From: Embleya sp045207785
GTDB taxonomy: Bacteria > Actinomycetota > Actinomycetes > Streptomycetales > Streptomycetaceae
Reading direction: 5' to 3'
DNA: 64,000 bases
Assembly: GCF_045207785.1 (NCBI RefSeq)
Contig: NZ_CP108776.1
Coordinates: 4,960,001 to 5,024,000 of the forward strand
A model generated the notes under the pieces. That model did no database searches. It was not told where the DNA came from and was given only the letters and a program-made list of their open reading frames with translations. Position numbers and translations under genes: made by a program. This document shows positions 34,105-42,216 of this stretch, one piece after another. Numbering within the stretch: the first letter of the stretch is position 1; each line of letters opens with the position of its first letter.

Positions 34105-34965
34105 TCAGCTCGCGGACTCCATCGGGCCGTGGACGCCGAACAGGTCCGGCTCGGAGCGGCTGATCACGTCGTACAGCGGCTTGTAGTTGATCCACGCGAC
34201 GGTGTCGTTGCCGAGCTGATCGCGGGTCAGCCTGGCGTTCTCCGGCGAGATCGGCTTGAGCTCGCCGGCCGCCTGTGCGAGCAGCTGGACCTGGCAGGAG
34301 CGCTCCATCGTGATGAACCACCACGCCGCCGCGTCGACCGACTGTCCGACGGTGAGCAGGCCGTGGTTGCGCAGGATGAGCGCCTTGCGCGCGCCGAGCG
34401 TGCGGGCGATCCGCTTGCCCTCCTCGGCGTCCAGCACGACGCCCGCGTAGTCGTCGAACAGTTCGTGGTCCTCGTAGAACGGACACACGTCCTGGGTTAT
34501 CGGTTCGAGCCTGATCCCGAGAGCCGATATCGCGCGCCCGTGGGTGGAGTGGCTGTGCGCCGCCGCGACCACGTCCGGCCGAGCCGCGTGGATCTGCGAG
34601 TGGATCGCGAACGCGGCCTGGTTGACGTGGAATCGGCCCTCGACGACCTGTCCCTCGTGGTTGACCAGGATCAGGTCGTCGACGGTGATGTGCTTGAAGG
34701 ACATGCCGAAGGGGTTGACCCAGAAGTGGTCCGGGAACTCGGGGTCGCGCGCGGTGATGTGTCCCGCGACGCCCTCCTCGAAGCCGAACCGGCCGAACAG
34801 CCGCAGGGCGGCGGTCAGCCGCTCCTTGCGGTGCCGGCGCTCCTGCTCGACGGTCTCGAACACGGGGGGCAGCGCGAAACTCAGATCCGTCGGCGACACC
34901 GGCTGCGGCTTCGCGGCCGGTTCGGGCCGCGTGTCCTGGGGTCGGGGCGTTTCGGTGGCGGACAT
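34105..34965 (-). CDS. Class II aldolase/adducin family protein
   Basis: The 286-residue protein has a Pro-rich 30-residue leader, then the class II aldolase domain. Zinc-binding His occur in VVAAAHSHSTHGRA and LRNHGLLTVG, with EGVAGHITARDP and GMSFKHITVDDLILV as substrate and phosphate regions. Members act on sugar phosphates or acyl substrates; this one is longer than sugar aldolases, and the substrate is unknown. ATG 34965 is chosen because GAGGAG lies 6 nt upstream; another ATG two codons earlier abuts that site directly. Confidence 0.9.
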   Translation of the reverse strand: MSATETPRPQDTRPEPAAKPQPVSPTDLSFALPPVFETVEQERRHRKERLTAALRLFGRFGFEEGVAGHITARDPEFPDHFWVNPFGMSFKHITVDDLILVNHEGQVVEGRFHVNQAAFAIHSQIHAARPDVVAAAHSHSTHGRAISALGIRLEPITQDVCPFYEDHELFDDYAGVVLDAEEGKRIARTLGARKALILRNHGLLTVGQSVDAAAWWFITMERSCQVQLLAQAAGELKPISPENARLTRDQLGNDTVAWINYKPLYDVISRSEPDLFGVHGPMESAS

Positions 34966-35491
34966 GTCCATCTCCTCGGGCTCGGGTCGCGCGCGGGGCC
35001 GCCTGTGACGCTACCCGTGGGTCACATCCGCTGGACAGTCCTCGCCGGCCCCCGCTTGCGGGAAGTCGCGGATTTTAGCGTCCGGAGGTCATCGGGACCG
35101 GGTTTCCGGAAAATAACCGAATTTTGCTTACCAGGATCCCGGGGCTGCTTCTACGCTGCCGTCCAGTGAACCCGAGCGGTCGCGTTCGAATTTCCGAGCG
35201 GGCATTGTGGGCCGGCATTGCGAGTCGGCGGCGCGAGGCTCGTGATGTCGAACTCACGGTCGGGTGCGCGAAAGAGCGACACACAAAGCAATGGGCGCAC
35301 ACACGGGGGAAGGGGCGCGTGACTTGAGCGGCGGGGGCGTGAATGCGATGGAGATCGCGAGCAGCGGCCCGCAAGCCGTTCTGGGAATTCCCTTGTTTGT
35401 GCGCGGTGATCAGGCGAACCCGCGTACGAGGGCCGAGGCGGGCAGGTGCGGACCGGCCTCGAAGGGGCCGGTCTCGAGGGAGTGGGCGGAG
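34966..35491. other. Intergenic region upstream of roadblock-like gene
   Basis: This 526-bp divergent gap is less GC-rich than its surroundings around 35070-35300. It holds a perfect TTTCCGGAAA palindrome (35103-35112) and a possible -10 TACGCT near 35152. In-frame codons from 35264 precede the gene at 35492, but their composition does not look coding. Nothing else is identified. Confidence 0.4.
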
Positions 35492-36121
35492 ATGGCACAA
35501 CCCCCGCGCCGGTCGAGGCCGGCCCGGCGCAGCTCAGCCGACCCGTCGACCGAATCCGCCGCCGAACGGACCCCAGTGATCGAGGCCGATCCCATCGAAG
35601 CTATCGAGGTCGATCCAAACGCAATGCCCCAGGTCGACCTCGTCGACACGGTCGACGCCGGCGCGGAGACGACAGATGTCCCGTCGCCGGAGGGTGAGCC
35701 TGGCGGAATCCACCGGAAAGCCGCACCGCCGATCGCCCCGGAGGCAATCATGGCCAATATGGAAACGGCCCTCAAGGAAGCATTGACGATCGAGGGTGCC
35801 GTGGGGGTGGCCCTGGTCGACTATACGAGCGGAATGGCGCTTGGAGTTCTCGGCGGCAGCAAGGAACTCGATCTCAACGTCGCCGCCGCGGGAAACACCG
35901 ACGTGATGCGCGCGAAGATGCGCACGATGGAGATGCTCCATCTCGGCGATCAGATCGAGGACGTCCTGATCACGCTCGGCAAGCAGTACCACGTGATCCG
36001 ACCGCTGAGCGGTCGCGCCGGCAAGGGCCTGTTCCTGTACCTGGTGCTGATCAAGGACCGCGCCAATCTCGCGCTGGCCCGGCACAGTTTGAAGCGTATC
36101 GAGGAGGAGATCGAGGTCTGA
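35492..36121 (+). CDS. Roadblock/LC7-like domain protein
   Basis: The last 123 residues look like a roadblock/LC7-fold domain: METALKEALTIEGAVGVALV, DYTSGMALGVLGG, LGDQIEDVLITLGKQYHVIR and GLFLYLVLIKDRANLALARH. Such proteins pair with small GTPases or act in signalling; no GTPase gene is adjacent. The N-terminal 86 residues are disordered, first basic, then acidic with DPIEAIEVDP. Start choice is open: ATG 35492 has GAGGGAG 9 nt upstream, while ATG 35750 has an ideal GGAGG 5 nt upstream and would give just the domain. Third-position GC in the extension is lower than in neighbours. Confidence 0.72.
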   Translation: MAQPPRRSRPARRSSADPSTESAAERTPVIEADPIEAIEVDPNAMPQVDLVDTVDAGAETTDVPSPEGEPGGIHRKAAPPIAPEAIMANMETALKEALTIEGAVGVALVDYTSGMALGVLGGSKELDLNVAAAGNTDVMRAKMRTMEMLHLGDQIEDVLITLGKQYHVIRPLSGRAGKGLFLYLVLIKDRANLALARHSLKRIEEEIEV

Positions 36122-36288
36122 GTTCGAACCCGGCGACGTGTCGAGGCTCGACGTCGGGATTCGCAGGCCCATCCTCGATACCCCTGGCGCCCACCGCCAC
36201 CCCCGTGCGGAGGGCGCCATCGGGGTGTCCGGGGACACGTGCGACGGGCCTGGTCTCCCTGCCTCGTCTCGGATATGACGGTACGTCA

Positions 36289-36319
36289 GATGTACTGTCG
36301 ACCATCGACTTCGTACATC
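36289..36319 (+). promoter_or_regulatory. Composite dyad upstream of the epimerase gene
   Basis: GATGTAC (36289-36295) and GTACATC (36313-36319) flank GTCGA (36297-36301) and TCGAC (36305-36309). The two dyads share nearly the same centre. It lies about 70 bp before the start and is a plausible operator. GTACATCG recurs at 36366. Confidence 0.45.
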
Positions 36320-36391
36320 GCGGACATATCGCGTAGATGTGCCGTCGGCGTCGCGTGGACGCCGCGTACATCGAGTCCTCCGAGGAGTCGC

Positions 36392-37306
36392 ATGCTGTCG
36401 GGCGAGAAGATCCTGATCACCGGTCCCGCGGGCCAGATCGCGTACCCGCTGACCGAGTTCCTGGCACGGGACAACGAGGTATGGGGCATCGCCCGCTTCT
36501 CGAACGCCGAGGACCGCAAGCGCGTGGACGCGCTCGGGGTGACCACCCGGTCCGTCGACCTCGGCTCGGGTGATTTCGACGAGTTGCCCGCGGACTTCAC
36601 CTACGTCCTGCACCTCGCGACCTTCCAGGGCCCGGGCCTGGACTACGACGAGGCGCTGCGGGTCAACGCCGAGGGCACCGGGCTGCTGCTCCAGCACTGC
36701 CGGCGGGCGAAGGCGGCCCTGGTGATGTCCACCGCGTCGGTGCTCAAGCCGCACGAGGACCCGATGCACGTGTTCAAGGAGACCGATCCGCTCGGCGACT
36801 CCAACGTCTCGCACGCGCCGACGTACTCCGTGTCCAAGACCGCCGAGGAGGCGGTGTCGCGCTACTGCGCCCGCGCGTTCGACCTCCCCGTCGTGATCGC
36901 CCGGATGAACGCCTCCTACGGCCCCAACGGCGGCCTGCCGACGATGCACCTGGACGCGATGCTGGCGGGGCGGCCGATCGTGACGCGCTGGGACCCGTGC
37001 ATGTACAGCCCGATCCACCAGGACGACATCAACGGCCAGACCGCGGCCCTGCTCGACGCCGCGTCCACGCCGGCGACGGTGGTCAACTGGGGCGGCGACG
37101 AACCCGCGAGCGTGCAGGAGTGGGCCGCCCACATGGCCGAGCTGAGCGGCCGGCCGGCCGAGGTCGTGGTGCGCGAACAACCGGGCACGCTGCGTGGCCA
37201 GGTGCAGGACACCACCAAGCGCGCGGCGATCACCGGGCCGTGCACCGTGGGGTGGCGCGCGGGTCTGGCGGATGTGTACGCCGGGCGACGCGGCGATTCG
37301 GCCTGA
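36392..37306 (+). CDS. NAD-dependent epimerase/dehydratase (extended SDR)
   Basis: The 304-residue protein has the Rossmann motif ITGPAGQIAYPL near the start, a catalytic Ser region at VMSTASVLKPH and the YxxxK pair in TYSVSKTAEEA. These define an extended SDR acting on nucleotide sugars or small hydroxy/keto substrates. The substrate is not evident and no sugar-pathway gene is nearby. ATG 36392 has GAGGAG just upstream (4-nt gap). The dyad at 36289 may control it. Glutathione peroxidase follows after 139 bp. Confidence 0.88.
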   Translation: MLSGEKILITGPAGQIAYPLTEFLARDNEVWGIARFSNAEDRKRVDALGVTTRSVDLGSGDFDELPADFTYVLHLATFQGPGLDYDEALRVNAEGTGLLLQHCRRAKAALVMSTASVLKPHEDPMHVFKETDPLGDSNVSHAPTYSVSKTAEEAVSRYCARAFDLPVVIARMNASYGPNGGLPTMHLDAMLAGRPIVTRWDPCMYSPIHQDDINGQTAALLDAASTPATVVNWGGDEPASVQEWAAHMAELSGRPAEVVVREQPGTLRGQVQDTTKRAAITGPCTVGWRAGLADVYAGRRGDSA

Positions 37307-37445
37307 CCGGGACGGGCAGCCTCAGGCTGTGCTCGATAGCGTCGGGTCTTCACGGCTCACTCCCGTTCACCCCCGCCGTCCCGGAGCGCTCGACGAGTTC
37401 GGATCGCGCCGTTCGGAGCGGCATTACGCAGGAAGGACAACGATC

Positions 37446-37937
37446 ATGGGCATCCTCGACACCCCCATCGCCACCTTGGAGGGGGAGACCACGACCCTGG
37501 GCGGTGTGACCGAGGGGAAGGTCGCGCTGGTCGTCAACGTCGCGTCCAAGTGCGGGCTGACCCCGCAGTACACCGGCCTGGAGGAACTGCAGAAGGAACT
37601 GGGCGCGCGCGGCTTCACCGTCGTGGGCGTGCCGTGCAACCAGTTCATGGGCCAGGAGCCGGGCAGCGCCGAGGAGATCCTCGAGTTCTGCTCCACGACC
37701 TACGGTGTGACGTTCCCGCTCACCGAGAAGATCGACGTCAACGGCCCGGACCGGCACCCGCTGTACGACGTGCTCGCCGCGGCGTCCGACGCCGAGGGCA
37801 CCGCGGGCGACGTGCAATGGAACTTCGAGAAGTTCCTGCTCTCCGCCGAAGGCGCGATCGTGGGCCGCTTCCGCCCGCAGACCGACCCGCACGACCCGAA
37901 CCTGATCGCCGCCATCGAAAGCGTCCTCCCGAAGTAA
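37446..37937 (+). CDS. Glutathione peroxidase family thiol peroxidase
   Basis: The 163-residue protein has the peroxidase tetrad positions: C36 in NVASKCGLTPQYTGLEEL, Q70 region in PCNQFMGQEPG, and W125/N126 in QWNFEKF. The residue is Cys rather than selenocysteine. Actinomycetes lack glutathione, so this enzyme probably uses thioredoxin or mycothiol to reduce hydroperoxides in the cytoplasm. AAGGA lies upstream of ATG 37446. The repeat array begins 60 bp after its stop. Confidence 0.94.
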   Translation: MGILDTPIATLEGETTTLGGVTEGKVALVVNVASKCGLTPQYTGLEELQKELGARGFTVVGVPCNQFMGQEPGSAEEILEFCSTTYGVTFPLTEKIDVNGPDRHPLYDVLAAASDAEGTAGDVQWNFEKFLLSAEGAIVGRFRPQTDPHDPNLIAAIESVLPK

Positions 37938-37996
37938 CGCCCCCCGATTCGTCCTCAAGCACCGGACGGCCCCTCACCCCGTCCGATGCCCCTCAG

Positions 37997-38258
37997 AGCC
38001 CGTCCGGCGCTTGAGGACGAACCGCCCGAACCCGAAGCGGTTCGGCGCTTGAGGACGAAGCCAACTCAGCCGGTCCGGCGTTTGAGGACGAAAGCCAATC
38101 CAGCCGGTCCGGCGTTTGAGGACGAAAGCCAATCCAGCCGGTCCGGCGCTTGAGAGCGAAGCCAACTCAGCCCGTCCGGCGTTTGAGGACGAAGCCAATC
38201 GAGCCCGTCCGGCGCTTGAGGACGAAAGCCAATCCAGCCCGTCCGGCGTTTGAGGACG
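37997..38258 (+). repeat. Tandem array of eight GTCCGGCG(T/C)TTGAGGACG repeats, 33-34 bp period
   Basis: Core GGCG(T/C)TTGAG starts at 38006, 38044, 38077, 38111, 38145, 38178, 38211 and 38245. After the first step of 38 bp, spacing is 33-34 bp. The between-core bases are themselves conserved (GACGAA-GCCAA(T/C)C-AGCC), so the whole 33-34 bp unit is repeated. One core has GAGAGC instead of GAGGAC. It separates glutathione peroxidase from the convergent PP2C-like gene. An inverted, diverged copy lies at about 37950-37970. Confidence 0.9.
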
Positions 38259-38283
38259 CCCGGCAGCCGCCCCGGCCCAGCCG

Positions 38284-39096
38284 CTAGACAACCGCCCACA
38301 CGGCCGTGGCATCGTCACACACCTTGCCCCGAGGCCACCGCACCCCATCCGAGTCGGACGCCTCCGCCGCCCGCACCCGCGCGAGCAACTCCGCCGGACC
38401 GAAGTGCCGCAGCGTCGTCATCAGCCGGTCCCAGTCGCTCAGCCCGAACCGATCGACCAGCCGACTGGCCCCACCGCTCAGCGCCGCCAGCCCCCGCACC
38501 TCGCCCATCGCCATGCTGCCCGTCAACGCCTCGCCCGCCGCCGCCGGATCGGCCGCCGCGACCCAATACCCGCCGGGCGCGTTCCGCGCCGCCCGCAGCG
38601 CGCCCGCGTACTCCTGATGCGCCGTCATGTACTCGGGTGTGCCCACCGGATAGCCGTCCCGGACTCGGCGCAACGGCGTGCCGATCACGTCCGTGCGGTC
38701 GTCGGTGATCACCACGAGGTCGTCGTCGCGCTCGACGAGCAGGGTCGAGTCGGACAGCACCAGGTATTCGAGCCGATCCCCGAGAACCCGCGCCACGACG
38801 GCGGTCGCGGCGGGCGCGTCCGGCCGGGCCAGGTCGCAACCGTCCACGTGCAACGCCGCGGTGTCCTCGATCGCGTCGTGGAGGCACTCGGCGAGCGAGC
38901 GGTCCGGACGCCCCCCGCTGTGCGTGAAAAGCGCGGACCCGAGCCGCTCGACGAACCACGGGACACCGTGCTTGCAGCCGTTGTCGGAACTCGACGTCAC
39001 ACCGTCGAGCAGTACCAGCGTCGTGGGTCCCACGACGACGAAATCCTCGTTCGGTTTGCCCGGATGACCCGGTTCGGTCGCGAATTCCACGCGCAT
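38284..39096 (-). CDS. PP2C-like phosphatase domain protein
   Basis: The 270-residue cytoplasmic protein shows PP2C landmarks: KPNEDFVVV near the N-terminus, TLVLLDGVTSS (metal Asp and Gly) and KVCDDATAVWAV at the C-terminus. The central part is divergent from eukaryotic-type Ser/Thr phosphatases, so the substrate is unclear. ATG 39096 is chosen because GGGAGGG lies about 9 nt upstream; an ATG nine bases earlier directly abuts that site. It is divergent from the secreted nucleotidase gene and its end meets the tandem repeat array. Confidence 0.8.
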   Translation of the reverse strand: MRVEFATEPGHPGKPNEDFVVVGPTTLVLLDGVTSSSDNGCKHGVPWFVERLGSALFTHSGGRPDRSLAECLHDAIEDTAALHVDGCDLARPDAPAATAVVARVLGDRLEYLVLSDSTLLVERDDDLVVITDDRTDVIGTPLRRVRDGYPVGTPEYMTAHQEYAGALRAARNAPGGYWVAAADPAAAGEALTGSMAMGEVRGLAALSGGASRLVDRFGLSDWDRLMTTLRHFGPAELLARVRAAEASDSDGVRWPRGKVCDDATAVWAVV

Positions 39097-39199
39097 CGCG
39101 GACATCCCTCCCTTTTAGGTGCCACGCCGTACGGCTGCCCAGCGTCCGGGGGTGGGAAACGGCCAATGATCATGCCCTGTGCGGCGGATGGGCCGGGAA

Positions 39200-39232
39200 G
39201 TTCACAGCGGTTTCACACAACGGTTTCGCGCG
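39200..39232 (+). promoter_or_regulatory. PHO-box-like 11-bp direct repeats upstream of 5'-nucleotidase
   Basis: GTTCACAGCGG (39200-39210) and TTTCACACAAC (39211-39221) are adjacent 11-bp units with the (G/T)TTCAC head of Streptomyces PhoP sites; GGTTTCGCGCG follows as a weaker third. A -10 candidate TAATGT lies at 39274-39279. The gene product fits phosphate-starvation control. Confidence 0.6.
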
Positions 39233-39353
39233 AGGTCTCGTGCGGGGTCTCGTGCGGGGCGGGGGAGAGCCCCTAATGTCTGGCTTCGAACCACGTTCCT
39301 GTCCCGGTTTCTACGCGCGTCACCCGTATGCGCGCGTCATCCGAAGGGATCCC

Positions 39354-41138
39354 ATGTTCGTGATTAGACGACGCCGCGGTCGCCTCGCTCTGACCGGCCT
39401 GGTCGCCGCGAGCCTGTTCGCCGCCGGCGGCACCGCGTCGGCCGACATGCGCGCCGACCACGGCCGGCCCGCGCGCACGATGGACCTCCAACTGCTCGCG
39501 CTCAACGACCTGCACGGCAACCTGGAGGAACCGCAGGGTTCTGCCGGCAACGTCACCGAGATCGGTCCCGACGGCAAGCCCGTCTCGATCCCGGCCGGCG
39601 GCATCGAGCACCTCGCGACACAGTTGCGCGAGGCCCGCGCGCAGAACCCGAACTCGCTGACCGTCGCGGCCGGCGACATGATCGGCGCGAGCCCGCTCCT
39701 GTCGGGTCTGTTCCACGACGAGCCGACCATCGAGGCGCTCGACAAGATCGGCCTCGACGTCACGTCCGTGGGCAACCACGAGTTCGACGAGGGCCGCAAG
39801 GAACTGCAGCGCATGCAGTACGGCGGTTGTCACCCGACGGACGGCTGTTACACGCCCGGCCGCACCTTCAAGGGCGCCGACTTCGAGTACCTCGCCGCCA
39901 ACGTGCTCGACGAGCGCACCGGTCTGCCGATCCTGGCACCGGTGAGCATCAAGAACGTGAACGGCGCGCGCGTCGGCTTAATCGGCATGACGCTCGAAGG
40001 CACGCCGGACATCGTCACGGCCGAGGGCGTCAAGGGTCTGAAGTTCAAGGACGAGATCAAGACCGCCAACAGCATCGTGCCGTGGCTGCGGCTGTTCGGC
40101 GTCGAGTCGATCGTGGTCCTGCTGCACGAAGGCGGCCTGCCCGCGAGCAACGCGTACAACTACGACTGCAACGCCGGTGGCAATCCGGGCCTGTCCGGTC
40201 CGGTCGTCGACATCGCCAAGGGTCTCGACCCGGCGATCGACCTGGTCGTCACGGGCCACACGCACCAGGCGTACGCGTGCAACATCCCCGACCCGGCCGG
40301 CAAGCCGCGGATGGTCACGAGCGCCTCGTCGTTCGGCAAGGTGTACACGCAGATCGACGTCACCTACGACAAGAACACCCGCGACATCGTGCGCACCTCG
40401 GTCAAGGCGCAGAACCACGTCGTGCGTCGCGACACGCCCAAGGCGCCGGACCTGACCAACCTGCTCGCCGATTGGCAGAAGCTCGCGGCGCCGGTCGCGA
40501 ACCGATCGATCGGGTACATCTCCGCCGACATCCGCGGCCGCGGCGCGACCACGCCCGAGCAGCCGTTGGGCGATCTGATAGCCGACGCGCAGTTGGAGGC
40601 GATGGCGCCGGCCGACAAGGGCGGTGCGCAGATCGCGTTCATGAACCCGGGCGGCATCCGATCCGACCTGCAATACGCGGCGGCGGGTGCCGAAGGGGAC
40701 GGCGTCGTCACCTACGGCGAGGCGTTCACGGTGCAGCCGTTCACCAACATGATGCACACCGTGGACCTCAAGGGGCAGGCGATCCTGGACCTGCTCGCGC
40801 AGCAGTACACGGGCGGCAACGCGGCGAGCCCGAAGGTCCTGCAGATCTCGAAGGGCCTGACCTACACGACCGATCGGTCGAAGACGGGCGCGGACAAGAT
40901 CGTGCCGGGCAGCGTCAAGCTGAACGGGGTCGCGATCGACCCGGCGGCGACCTACAAGGTCGCCGCGAACGAGTTCCTCTCCGGTGGTGGCGACGGCTTC
41001 ACGGCCTTCAAGACCGGCACGAACAAGCTGGTCGGCTCGTCCGACCTGGACGCGCTGCTCGGCTACTTCGCGGCGCACTCGTCGGCGGGCGCGCCGATCG
41101 TGCCGCCGGCGGCGGACCGGATCACCTTCATCGGGTAG
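39354..41138 (+). CDS. Secreted 5'-nucleotidase / bifunctional metallophosphatase (UshA-like)
   Basis: The 594-residue protein has a signal peptide: RRRRGR, a hydrophobic core and cleavage near TASA (residue 30). The metallophosphatase motifs are NDLHGN (51-56), GNHEFD (140-145) and GHTH (301-304). The C-terminal 5'-nucleotidase domain has NPGGIRSDL, GEAFTVQPF and LSGGGDGFTAF. It hydrolyses nucleotides outside the cell to release phosphate and nucleosides. AAGGGA lies 4-5 nt before ATG 39354. A PHO-box-like repeat upstream suggests induction by phosphate limitation. A terminator follows. Confidence 0.93.
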   Translation: MFVIRRRRGRLALTGLVAASLFAAGGTASADMRADHGRPARTMDLQLLALNDLHGNLEEPQGSAGNVTEIGPDGKPVSIPAGGIEHLATQLREARAQNPNSLTVAAGDMIGASPLLSGLFHDEPTIEALDKIGLDVTSVGNHEFDEGRKELQRMQYGGCHPTDGCYTPGRTFKGADFEYLAANVLDERTGLPILAPVSIKNVNGARVGLIGMTLEGTPDIVTAEGVKGLKFKDEIKTANSIVPWLRLFGVESIVVLLHEGGLPASNAYNYDCNAGGNPGLSGPVVDIAKGLDPAIDLVVTGHTHQAYACNIPDPAGKPRMVTSASSFGKVYTQIDVTYDKNTRDIVRTSVKAQNHVVRRDTPKAPDLTNLLADWQKLAAPVANRSIGYISADIRGRGATTPEQPLGDLIADAQLEAMAPADKGGAQIAFMNPGGIRSDLQYAAAGAEGDGVVTYGEAFTVQPFTNMMHTVDLKGQAILDLLAQQYTGGNAASPKVLQISKGLTYTTDRSKTGADKIVPGSVKLNGVAIDPAATYKVAANEFLSGGGDGFTAFKTGTNKLVGSSDLDALLGYFAAHSSAGAPIVPPAADRITFIG

Positions 41139-41160
41139 AGCGGCTCGCACCATCGTCGGG

Positions 41161-41194
41161 AAGGCCCGGTCCCCTGGTGGGGATCGGGCCTTCT
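41161..41194 (+). terminator. Terminator after 5'-nucleotidase
   Basis: Fourteen-bp arms (41161-41174 and 41179-41192, one mismatch) with TGGT loop, then TTCTTG. Confidence 0.75.
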
Positions 41195-41242
41195 TGACGC
41201 GCCGTCAGGGGCGCGGGCGGGTGTGGACGTGGGTGTGGCGGC

Positions 41243-41935
41243 TCAGATCCAGCCGTCGAGCGACTTCATGAACGCGTCGAAGTCGTCGCGGTGGATGCAG
41301 TGGCCGGTGCCCTCGACCACCCGTACGTCATAGCCCCGCGAGCGCAGTTCCTCCGCCAGTTCGGCGTCCACGATGAAGCTCGGGTCGGCGAGTTGGACGA
41401 GTGAGGGCACGGTCGGCGCGGCCGGTACATACGTCGGGTCGAAATCGCTGACGCTCTGCAGGAAGTCGATGTCGTAGCGGCCGAAGCCGTCGAGCTCGGC
41501 CCGCACGTCGGCGTCCGACCAGCGCGGGTTCATCGCCCGGATGCCGTCCAGGGACGCGGTGGCGACCATCGCCTTCATGCCCTCCAGGGCGCCCGCCGGG
41601 ATTCGGCCGAGCCGGAAGGCCGGGTCGCAGTACACGGCTTTCCTCGGCCGCAGCCGGTCGATCGCCAGCGACAGCGTGAGGGCGCCGAGCGAGTGCCCGA
41701 TCGCGACGTCGGCGTCGGCGGGGAGGTTCTCCACGATGTCGTCCGCGAGCAGCCCGGGCGAGTACGCGCCGCGCGCGCTGAGCCCGTGCCCGCGCAGGTC
41801 GCAGGCGAGGACCCGGTAGCCCTTGGCCACGAGCGCGTCCTCGACGGCGTGCCAGGTGCCGTGGTCGGACATCACACCGTGGATGAGCAACGCGACCTTG
41901 TCGCCGGCGCCGCGCTCGTGGACGTGCAGCTTCAT
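41243..41935 (-). CDS. Alpha/beta hydrolase
   Basis: The 230-residue protein has the hydrolase fold: oxyanion motif LLIHGVMSDHGTW, nucleophile elbow AIGHSLGA and a C-terminal His in EGTGHCIHRDDF. The acid is probably the Asp in VQLADPSFIVDAEL. It is an esterase-like cytoplasmic enzyme of unknown substrate. It is divergent from a LacI regulator, with direct repeats in between, so the regulator may control it. Confidence 0.88.
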   Translation of the reverse strand: MKLHVHERGAGDKVALLIHGVMSDHGTWHAVEDALVAKGYRVLACDLRGHGLSARGAYSPGLLADDIVENLPADADVAIGHSLGALTLSLAIDRLRPRKAVYCDPAFRLGRIPAGALEGMKAMVATASLDGIRAMNPRWSDADVRAELDGFGRYDIDFLQSVSDFDPTYVPAAPTVPSLVQLADPSFIVDAELAEELRSRGYDVRVVEGTGHCIHRDDFDAFMKSLDGWI

Positions 41936-41964
41936 GGAGCCATCCTTTGGTTCTCGACGGGGAG

Positions 41965-41984
41965 TACTCGATCGCTTACTCGAT
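41965..41984. promoter_or_regulatory. Direct repeat TACTCGAT in hydrolase/LacI divergent region
   Basis: TACTCGAT occurs at 41965-41972 and 41977-41984, 12 bp apart, 30 bp upstream of the hydrolase start and overlapping its likely promoter. It is a candidate regulator site. Confidence 0.4.
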
Positions 41985-42204
41985 TAAGCAGTCTCTCTTC
42001 CTCATGACCGGTCGGCAACCGGAACAGTTGAATTCGACTACGCCGGAAGAGCGGGCGCGGCGGGAGTCGTATCCCGCCCACTCGCCCTGGCCGGTCGACA
42101 GCACGCAAAACGCGCAACCGAAGCGTCCGCACGCCCATCGGGTGCGGACCGCCGACACGAACCCCACCAAACGCCCCCAGCCGAACGGACCCGCGTTCTT
42201 GGGC

Positions 42205-42210
42205 CACAAT
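42205..42210 (+). promoter_or_regulatory. Candidate -10 box for leaderless LacI gene
   Basis: CACAAT lies 6 nt before ATG 42217; TTG lies near the expected -35. The first base departs from TANNNT. Confidence 0.4.
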
Positions 42211-42216
42211 CGCCCC

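Noticed and set aside
37997..38258. CRISPR-like array with regular 33-34 bp spacing
   Set aside because: The bases between cores are conserved from unit to unit rather than unique, no cas gene is present, and the core is a dispersed intergenic repeat found elsewhere in the window.
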